This document shows, one piece after another, positions 1-5,148 of a stretch of DNA of 5,148 nt. The notes beneath the pieces are model-generated. The model was not told where the DNA came from. It did no database searches and was given only the letters and a program-made list of their open reading frames with translations. The translations under genes and the position numbers were made by a program. Positions within the stretch are counted from its first letter, which is position 1, and each line of letters starts with the position of its first letter. The DNA comes from UBA4292 sp002395865. GTDB taxonomy: Bacteria; Bacillota; Clostridia; Lachnospirales; Lachnospiraceae. The stretch spans positions 1 through 5,148 of the forward strand of contig CAMNBU010000069.1 of assembly GCA_946533395.1 (NCBI GenBank), given 5' to 3'.

Positions 1-47
1 CCGATGCCTTTGGCGAGGTTTTTGTGAATGCGATGGACGGGTGCTGA
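1..47 (+). CDS. C-terminal tail of an upstream gene (partial, function unknown)
   Basis: Frame 3 is open from the window edge and ends at TGA 45-47. It encodes the tail DAFGEVFVNAMDGC. The other two frames read less plausibly: frame 1 stops early at 25-27, and frame 2 runs on as a shadow ORF over the next gene. The gap to the next start is only 27 nt, so this gene could belong to the same transcript. Fourteen residues are too few to recognise a family, and the reading frame itself is a judgement from amino-acid plausibility and spacing. Confidence 0.45.
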   Translation, partial: DAFGEVFVNAMDGC

Positions 48-61
48 ATAGTTACTATATA

Positions 62-68
62 AAGGCGG
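62..68 (+). promoter_or_regulatory. Probable ribosome binding site of the HD-GYP sensor gene
   Basis: AAGGCGG is one mismatch from the AAGGAGG Shine-Dalgarno core and lies 6 nt before the ATG at 75. An in-frame TAA at 60-62 rules out any start further upstream in this frame, so the site and the stop together fix the start at 75. Confidence 0.6.
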
Positions 69-74
69 TGCCTT

Positions 75-2492
75 ATGGAGTTTTCGTTGATTTTTCTCCT
101 GATATCGGGAGCTATAATAATACTGGATCTCACCATAGCGGTCGAGATATTCTTTCACAGGGAGAACAGCTACAACAAGTATCTGGGCCTGGCCTGCGTT
201 TTCGCGGCAATGATGCAGATGACCTATCTGGTCAGCGCATTCTCGTCGAACTATCGCATAGTGTCGGCTACGACCTCGGTATATCTTGTCTGTTCTGCGT
301 TCACTCTGATATTCTGCGTCTATTTCATGGCAAATTTCACCAGTCTTGACATGAAGAAGCCGGAGAAATATTTTAACTGGCTTTTTGAGCTTTTGATAAT
401 GGCTGACGCGGTGGCGCTCTTTATAAACGCCTGCGGATTAGAGATAGCCGTCACGTATTTCTACACACCCGGGCCCGGCCCGGATTACGCTCTCAGGATG
501 GGTACTCTGGGAAATGTCCACACGGTTCTGGTGTACTTTATAGCCCTCTATCTCATAGGCATCGTTCTGAGACGTATGCTTTCGATACCGAAGTATTACC
601 GCAAGGCATATTATCTGTTCACATGCTCCATCGTTATGCTTCTTGTGTTCAACCTCGTTTTTCTCATGTTCAAGAACGTCAGATATGATTTCTCTATATG
701 GGGTTATTCGGGCGTGTCGGCCGGACTATACTATGTGGCATTCAAGTGGGCAAAGGGAAGCTATATAAGCGGCATCAAGAATAATATCTTCGACATGCTC
801 GACCACGGACTTGTCATGTTCGACTTCCAGAACAGGCTGACTCTGTGCAATGAAAAGGCTAAGCAGCAATACCCTGATGTGGATTTTGACAATATAAGCT
901 TCGATGAGTTTCTCGAGAGAGGACGTATAAATATCGACCCGCAGTACAGGGACGTGAGCTTCTCCTTTCAGTGCTACAACGGAAACAACAAGTATAAATG
1001 CGACTACCGCGTCATGATAGGTGAGCAGAGCGAGATACTCGGAAGGATATTCGACTTCTCTGACGAGAGCTACAGCATCGATATGCTTACAGAGTTCACA
1101 TACCTGGGCGCCTTTCTGGAGAGTGTGGACAGGGACTCAAGCTTCCTTCCGACGCCTCTTACGGTCACAGTCTTCGACATCTCGCGTCTGTCCGAAATCA
1201 ATAAAAACAGCGGCAGAACGGCCGGAGACCTGCTTATCAAGCAGCTGGCGGGCAGGATAAGAACTGTGTTCCCTCCCGGAACGTTTTTCCTGAGGGGCGA
1301 GGAGGCCGACCTGATAGCTCTCTCGCATAACGAGAAGGAGGAGAAGATAAGGGAACGCATAGATAAGTTGCGCGAGGGTTTCTCGGGGAGCTTCCAGTAC
1401 GCGATAAGCAGGACAGACAGGGCCCAGAACCTTATGTCGGCGATAGATTCGGCGGAGAAGGCCATCAATTCCAAAAAGCTTCTGGACGACAAGTCCAGGC
1501 ATTCGGACAGCATAAAATCGCTTCTTCAGGCGCTCGAGGCCTGCGACACCGACACAGAGGATCACGTTGTCAGGACACAGAGGATGGGCTATGAGCTGGG
1601 CAGGCGCATAGGACTGAGCGATGTACAGCAGAGCCAGCTCTCGCTGCTTTGCATACTTCACGACATAGGCAAGATCGCCATCCCGCTCGAGGTACTCAAC
1701 AAGCCGGGCAAGCTGACTGATGAAGAGTGGACGATCATGAAATATCATGTCGAGAAGGGATATCAGATCGCCATGAGCTCAAAGGAACTCGAGGGCATAG
1801 CCGACATGATCAGACACCATCATGAGAGATGGGACGGAAAGGGCTACCCCGACGGACTGGCCGGGGAGGATATACCGCTTCTCTCTAGGATCGTTTCCGT
1901 GGTGGATTCCTACGATGCCATGATAAACGACAGAGTCTACAGACCCGCTCTTTCGGCGCGTGTGGCGCAGGAGGAGCTAAAGAGATGCTCCGGAACACAG
2001 TTCGACCCGAACATCGTGAGGGAGTATCTGGCCATGCTCGCGGAGCCGGATTTCGCGCGTGAGACGGAGGCTCAGATACAGATGGTCGAGGCCAGAAAGA
2101 GAAAGCAGGCCGAGGCGGAGGCGGCTTCGAAGGTTGATGTTACAGCTTTTGCCAACCGCATCCACAGTGTGGATTTTTCGAGATATATTCTCGACAGTAA
2201 GCTAAACGTCATCACGGCTGATGATGCGTTTACGGAGATCACGGGATTTACCAGGGAGGATATAAAGGCGGGCATCGTCAATCAGGTGGGCCTTGTCCCG
2301 GAGGATGACAGGGATGAATATGCCGCCATGGTGGCGAAGAGTCAGAAGTCGGGCATGGGTTTTTACGTGCATGATATATTGAAGAAGGATGGCAGTGTGA
2401 TCAGCGTGTACTGCTTCGGTAAGGAGTATTTCGACTCCGTATCGAAGGAGAAGAGGACTGAGATAGTCATTACGCCTGCGAAGGAAAGCTGA
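75..2492 (+). CDS. Seven-TM / PAS / degenerate GGDEF / HD-GYP / PAS c-di-GMP phosphodiesterase sensor
   Basis: Predicted membrane-bound signalling enzyme that hydrolyses cyclic di-GMP. Residues 1-230 carry about seven hydrophobic helices (near 5-27, 36-56, 65-87, 101-121, 147-167, 178-199, 207-225), resembling the 7TM input region of some histidine kinases. Residues 232-330 look PAS-like. Residues 360-470 match a GGDEF fold (FDIS at 367-370, AGDLL at 383-387), but the signature is G408-E-E-A-D412, so cyclase activity is unlikely. Residues 485-655 are a convincing HD-GYP domain: H497, H529-D530 in HDIGK, H558, H581-H582-H583, the GYPDGL motif at 590-595 and D611, all expected metal or active-site positions. 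A charged, Ala/Glu-rich helix (661-686) leads to a C-terminal PAS domain (about 697-803, with TEITGFTREDI). An in-frame stop at 60-62 supports the ATG at 75. The gene ends 2 nt before the CotH gene, suggesting co-transcription. The signal sensed is unknown. HD-GYP activity is a family-based prediction; the domain calls are more certain than the function. Confidence 0.9.
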   Translation: MEFSLIFLLISGAIIILDLTIAVEIFFHRENSYNKYLGLACVFAAMMQMTYLVSAFSSNYRIVSATTSVYLVCSAFTLIFCVYFMANFTSLDMKKPEKYFNWLFELLIMADAVALFINACGLEIAVTYFYTPGPGPDYALRMGTLGNVHTVLVYFIALYLIGIVLRRMLSIPKYYRKAYYLFTCSIVMLLVFNLVFLMFKNVRYDFSIWGYSGVSAGLYYVAFKWAKGSYISGIKNNIFDMLDHGLVMFDFQNRLTLCNEKAKQQYPDVDFDNISFDEFLERGRINIDPQYRDVSFSFQCYNGNNKYKCDYRVMIGEQSEILGRIFDFSDESYSIDMLTEFTYLGAFLESVDRDSSFLPTPLTVTVFDISRLSEINKNSGRTAGDLLIKQLAGRIRTVFPPGTFFLRGEEADLIALSHNEKEEKIRERIDKLREGFSGSFQYAISRTDRAQNLMSAIDSAEKAINSKKLLDDKSRHSDSIKSLLQALEACDTDTEDHVVRTQRMGYELGRRIGLSDVQQSQLSLLCILHDIGKIAIPLEVLNKPGKLTDEEWTIMKYHVEKGYQIAMSSKELEGIADMIRHHHERWDGKGYPDGLAGEDIPLLSRIVSVVDSYDAMINDRVYRPALSARVAQEELKRCSGTQFDPNIVREYLAMLAEPDFARETEAQIQMVEARKRKQAEAEAASKVDVTAFANRIHSVDFSRYILDSKLNVITADDAFTEITGFTREDIKAGIVNQVGLVPEDDRDEYAAMVAKSQKSGMGFYVHDILKKDGSVISVYCFGKEYFDSVSKEKRTEIVITPAKES
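2481..2488 (+). promoter_or_regulatory. Ribosome binding site of the CotH lipoprotein gene, inside the preceding gene
   Basis: AAGGAAAG lies within the last codons of the sensor gene and about 6 nt before the ATG at 2495. The sensor stop TGA at 2490-2492 falls between this site and the start, so ribosomes finishing the first gene are well placed to begin the second. Confidence 0.6.
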
Positions 2493-2494
2493 AG

Positions 2495-2551
2495 ATGAGA
2501 CGAAACAGGATATATGGAATGATAGGCGCAGCGCTGATGCTGTGCTCGTGC
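2495..2551 (+). other. Lipoprotein signal peptide with lipobox LCSC
   Basis: This is a short type II signal peptide of 18 residues before the modified cysteine: three Arg in the first five residues, a hydrophobic core IYGMIGAALML, then L-C-S-C with C19 at +1. Ser at -1 and Leu at -3 fit the lipobox, while Cys at -2 is less common but tolerated. C17 is an unlikely alternative modification site because Leu would then be at -1. Cleavage and lipidation are predicted from the motif only. Confidence 0.8.
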
Positions 2552-4603
2552 GCGAACGGAGCTGATACGACAGGCAGCAGTGCTCAAGCCGATACACAGC
2601 CGGTCACGGCGCAGGAACAGACACAGCAGGAGGCCACGGAGCCGGTTACGCAGGCTCCCGATACGAAAGAGCCTGCCTCGCAGGAGCCGGTAAAGCCCGA
2701 TAATGATCCGCAGCCGGTATTCGTGCTCCCGCCGGAGGCCAGAGCAACTCAGTATGTAAACAGGGACGTTGCGACCGCGGAGGTGGAGCATACGCCTGTG
2801 AAGAACCAGGGACTCGTGTTCTCACATGAGAGCGGCTGCTACGGCGACGCATTTCTACTCACGATAGAGGCCGGAGGAAAGATATATTTTACACTCGACG
2901 GCTCGGATCCCGAGACCAGCGAGAACCTGTATGCGTACATCGAGCCCATAGTCATATACGACCGTTCTGGCGATGAAAATGTGGTATCCGCCGTGGATCC
3001 AGATCTGTTCGATACCGCCAACGGCGAGTACAACAAAAAGACAGGCGAATCCACCAGCCGTATCGATCCTCCGAAGACGGAGGATGTGGACAAGTGTACA
3101 GTCATCCGCGCCATGTATGTGGATGACAAAGGCAATATAAAGGGCAAGGCGTCCAAGACCTATTTCGTTGGGGATATGGCAGAGCACATACCCGGTATCA
3201 CAGAGGGCGTGGCGGCTGCAGGCTATGGCCTCGCCATCGTGTCCATTTCCATGGATTTTGAGGACCTGTTCGATTATGAGACAGGTATCTACATCAAGGG
3301 CAAGGTGTTCGACGATAATTTCGAGAACAGTCTGGGCGGCAACAAGTATGTGAATCCGGACGACTTCAGAAAGTATCCCGCGAACTATAACCAGCGCGGC
3401 AGGGAGTGGGAGCGAGAGGCTTATATCACGATCCTCGAGAGCGACGGATCGACCACAGAGCCGGTGATATCGCAGCTTGCCGGCATCAGGATACAGGGAA
3501 ACTACTCCAGAAGCGATCTCATGAAGGGCTTCAGGCTCTACGCGAGAAACTCCTACGGCAAGAATAGATTTGAGTACGCGATATTCGGTGACGATCTAAA
3601 GGACGCGAAGGGCGTGACCATCGACAGCTTCAAGACACTGACTTTAAGAAACGGCGGAAACGGCGCTTTCGCGAACAAATTCGCGGACACCTACTGGCAG
3701 TATCTGGTGGCCGGGACCAATGACGTGTCCACGCTGCATTCAAGGCCCGCCATCGTGTACTTAAACGGCGAGTACTGGGGATATTATGTGCTTCAGGAGG
3801 ATTTCCAGCAGGAATACTTCGAGGATCACTACTATGTGAACGCGGACGATGTGGTCGCATACAAGGGTGATGCCGAGACCTACGCCATAGGTTACAAGCT
3901 GGATCTGGGTGCTCTGCCGGAGGGCGAGACCGACGTGGACTATTATCTGAAGGACCTGGAGGCTGCGCTCAAGCCTTACAAGAAGATGACATCCATCACG
4001 GATGAGGACTACGAAAAGCTCTGCGAGCTGGTGGATCCGGTAAGCTTCCGCGACTACTTCGCCATAGAGATATGGGTGAACAACAAGTGGGACTGGCCCG
4101 GCAAGAACTGGTCCATGTGGAAGACGCTTACGGTGACACCGGGCAATGAGTACGCCGACGGCAGATGGAGACTTTGTGTATACGATATCGAGTTCGGTGG
4201 AGTGAGCGGATCGTCCGACGCGACGACGAATACTATAAAGGAAGACAATTACAAGGATTGGGGCCTGATAGATACCAAGACGGACAATCCCGCGGTGCTC
4301 ACATTTGCGGTGCTTATGCGTAATAAGGGATTCAGGGAGGATTTCTACGCGAAGCTTCTTTCGCTTTCCGAGAATGAATTCGAGAAGGGGCACGCGCTTG
4401 ATGTTCTTGATTGGTTCGACAGTGTCTACGCGCCGTACTACGAGCAGTTCTTCAACAGATACAGAGGCACAGGCTCTGAGAATAACGCAAGAGAGGGCGG
4501 ATATTTCAGCGTGAAGTGCATCAGAGATTTTCTTAACAGGAGGGCCGGCAATATCCAGAAGATGATCGACTGGGTAGAGACGAAGCTTGGAAATGATAAA
4601 TAA
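2495..4603 (+). CDS. CotH-kinase-family lipoprotein with chitobiase-like domain
   Basis: Predicted extracytoplasmic lipoprotein with a CotH-type kinase domain. The N terminus has a basic start (MRRNR), a hydrophobic stretch and a lipobox L16-C17-S18-C19, so C19 should be lipidated and the protein anchored to the outer face of the membrane. Residues 23-78 form a Thr/Gln/Glu/Pro-rich tether with no predicted fold. Residues about 106-225 resemble the chitobiase/beta-hexosaminidase C-terminal domain (IYFTLDGSDPET at 130-141, then TVIRAMYVDDKGN and TYFVG). Residues about 245-650 are the CotH domain: RIQGNYSRSDLMKGFRLYAR (332-351), VYLNGEYWGYYVLQED (421-436), a probable catalytic-loop motif D533-WPGK-N538, and YDIEFG at 563-568, where D564 is a likely metal-binding Asp. 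The founding family member, CotH of Bacillus subtilis, phosphorylates spore-coat proteins. Lipoprotein forms outside spore coats have mostly unknown substrates, and no sporulation gene is visible here. The first ATG is chosen because it supplies the charged n-region and has a good ribosome site; Met9 would lose the charges. The stop overlaps the GH2 start by 11 nt. Confidence 0.9.
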   Translation: MRRNRIYGMIGAALMLCSCANGADTTGSSAQADTQPVTAQEQTQQEATEPVTQAPDTKEPASQEPVKPDNDPQPVFVLPPEARATQYVNRDVATAEVEHTPVKNQGLVFSHESGCYGDAFLLTIEAGGKIYFTLDGSDPETSENLYAYIEPIVIYDRSGDENVVSAVDPDLFDTANGEYNKKTGESTSRIDPPKTEDVDKCTVIRAMYVDDKGNIKGKASKTYFVGDMAEHIPGITEGVAAAGYGLAIVSISMDFEDLFDYETGIYIKGKVFDDNFENSLGGNKYVNPDDFRKYPANYNQRGREWEREAYITILESDGSTTEPVISQLAGIRIQGNYSRSDLMKGFRLYARNSYGKNRFEYAIFGDDLKDAKGVTIDSFKTLTLRNGGNGAFANKFADTYWQYLVAGTNDVSTLHSRPAIVYLNGEYWGYYVLQEDFQQEYFEDHYYVNADDVVAYKGDAETYAIGYKLDLGALPEGETDVDYYLKDLEAALKPYKKMTSITDEDYEKLCELVDPVSFRDYFAIEIWVNNKWDWPGKNWSMWKTLTVTPGNEYADGRWRLCVYDIEFGGVSGSSDATTNTIKEDNYKDWGLIDTKTDNPAVLTFAVLMRNKGFREDFYAKLLSLSENEFEKGHALDVLDWFDSVYAPYYEQFFNRYRGTGSENNAREGGYFSVKCIRDFLNRRAGNIQKMIDWVETKLGNDK

Positions 4604-5148
4604 ACTGTACACATCGCGTTCGGAGGGGGATATATCGTGGTCTGACTATCCCAGACCGTCCCTCGTGAGAGACAGATGGATGAGCTTAAACGGCGAGTGG
4701 TCTTTCATGGCGAAGAGCTCCCGCGACAAGGTGTATTATTCGGGTAAGATAAGGGTACCCTACTGTCCCGAGAGCGAGCTCTCCGGTGTGGGAGAGGTGT
4801 TCAGACAGGGACGTTTCATCTACAAAAGATCGTTTATGATCCCTCGCGAATGGGAGGGCATGCGGCTGCTTCTTCACTTCGGGGCGGTGGATGCCATAGC
4901 CAGAGTGTATGTAAACGGCACCTTCACCGGTGAGCATCGCGGCGGATATACCGCATTCACGTATGACATCACGAACGTGGCAGAGAAATTCAATGATCTC
5001 GAGGTGAGAGTCATCGACGAGCTCGACAGAAACTATCCCTACGGCAAGCAGAGATATGAACGCGGCGGTATGTGGTACACGCCGGTGTCGGGCATCTGGC
5101 AGAGCGTGTGGCTGGAGGCTGTTCCGAAGGAATACGTCAGAAGCATAA
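4593..5148 (+). CDS. Glycoside hydrolase family 2 N-terminal portion (cut off by window end)
   Basis: An open frame of 185 complete codons runs off the window edge with no stop. It encodes the N-terminal sugar-binding (jelly-roll) domain typical of GH2 enzymes: YPRPSLVRDRW and LNGEWSF (19-38), IRVPYCPESELSG (53-65), IYKRSF (76-81), LLLHFGAVDAIARVYVNG (92-109), GGYTAFTYDIT (117-127), and ERGGMWYTPVSGIWQSVWLE (156-175). GH2 proteins are usually at least 580 residues, so most of the gene, including both catalytic glutamates, lies beyond the window. Substrate therefore cannot be assigned: beta-galactosidase, beta-glucuronidase and related activities are all open. No signal peptide is visible, so it is probably cytoplasmic and acts on imported oligosaccharides. 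The ATG at 4593 is chosen because it precedes the conserved YPRP block; the next in-frame ATG (4680) would delete part of it. There is no strong ribosome site before 4593. The start overlaps the CotH stop by 11 nt, which fits coupled translation. Confidence 0.88.
   Translation, partial: MINKLYTSRSEGDISWSDYPRPSLVRDRWMSLNGEWSFMAKSSRDKVYYSGKIRVPYCPESELSGVGEVFRQGRFIYKRSFMIPREWEGMRLLLHFGAVDAIARVYVNGTFTGEHRGGYTAFTYDITNVAEKFNDLEVRVIDELDRNYPYGKQRYERGGMWYTPVSGIWQSVWLEAVPKEYVRSI

Noticed and set aside
53..58. TACTAT as a possible -10 promoter box before the sensor gene
   Set aside because: The only -35-like bases upstream (TTGTGA, 22-27) are 25 nt away, too far for a standard spacer, and the gap is just 27 nt, which fits an operon junction better.
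41..349. 102-codon + strand open frame with a GTG start near the window start
   Set aside because: It overlaps the first helices of the sensor gene in another frame, lacks a good ribosome site, and its product resembles no known family.
468..483. GC-rich palindrome (CCGGGCCCGG and flanks) as a possible hairpin or regulatory site
   Set aside because: It lies within the coding frame and is explained by the Pro/Gly codons of the TPGPGPD loop; no T-tract follows, so it is not a terminator.
1137..1748. 203-codon minus-strand open frame opposite the GGDEF/HD-GYP region
   Set aside because: The + strand frame holds clear HD-GYP catalytic motifs across this stretch; the minus product shows no family features.
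2561..2728. Repetitive Thr/Gln/Glu/Pro codons as a possible tandem repeat
   Set aside because: Recurrent words such as CAGGAG and GAGCCGGT occur, but there is no regular unit or period; it is a low-complexity tether typical of surface lipoproteins.
3761..4612. 283-codon open frame on the minus strand opposite the CotH gene
   Set aside because: It lies opposite conserved CotH motifs, has no recognisable domain, and is explained by the coding strand rarely using TTA, CTA and TCA codons.

Overview
The window looks like bacterial accessory metabolism DNA, most likely from an anaerobic Firmicute of the Clostridia (a Lachnospiraceae- or Ruminococcaceae-like gut or rumen organism). That assignment is inference. 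It rests on a seven-helix c-di-GMP sensor, a lipoprotein combining a chitobiase-like domain with a CotH kinase domain, and a cytoplasmic glycoside hydrolase family 2 enzyme. The base composition is moderate, with heavy use of ATA for Ile and AGA/AGG for Arg. No rRNA, tRNA, CRISPR array, insertion sequence or clear terminator was found.

Layout, all on the + strand: (1) bases 1-47 hold what is probably the last 14 codons of an upstream gene. (2) 75-2492 encodes an 805-residue membrane protein with seven N-terminal helices, a PAS-like region, a degenerate GGDEF domain (GEEAD instead of GGDEF), an intact HD-GYP phosphodiesterase domain, a short charged helix and a C-terminal PAS domain. (3) 2495-4603 encodes a 702-residue lipoprotein with a lipobox, a Thr/Gln/Glu/Pro-rich tether, a chitobiase/beta-hexosaminidase C-terminal-like domain and a CotH protein-kinase-like domain. 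(4) 4593 to the window end is the first 185 codons of a GH2 enzyme (beta-galactosidase/beta-glucuronidase class). It is cut off by the window edge before its catalytic residues.

The genes are packed tightly: 27 nt between the upstream tail and the sensor gene, 2 nt between the sensor and CotH genes, and an 11-nt overlap between the CotH and GH2 genes. This strongly suggests one transcript with translational coupling. A reasonable but unproven model is a unit that senses a signal at the membrane, lowers c-di-GMP through HD-GYP, displays a CotH-type kinase on the outer face of the membrane, and hydrolyses imported oligosaccharides in the cytoplasm. There is no gene-free stretch longer than 300 bases. 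The long minus-strand ORFs appear to be shadows of the coding strand.
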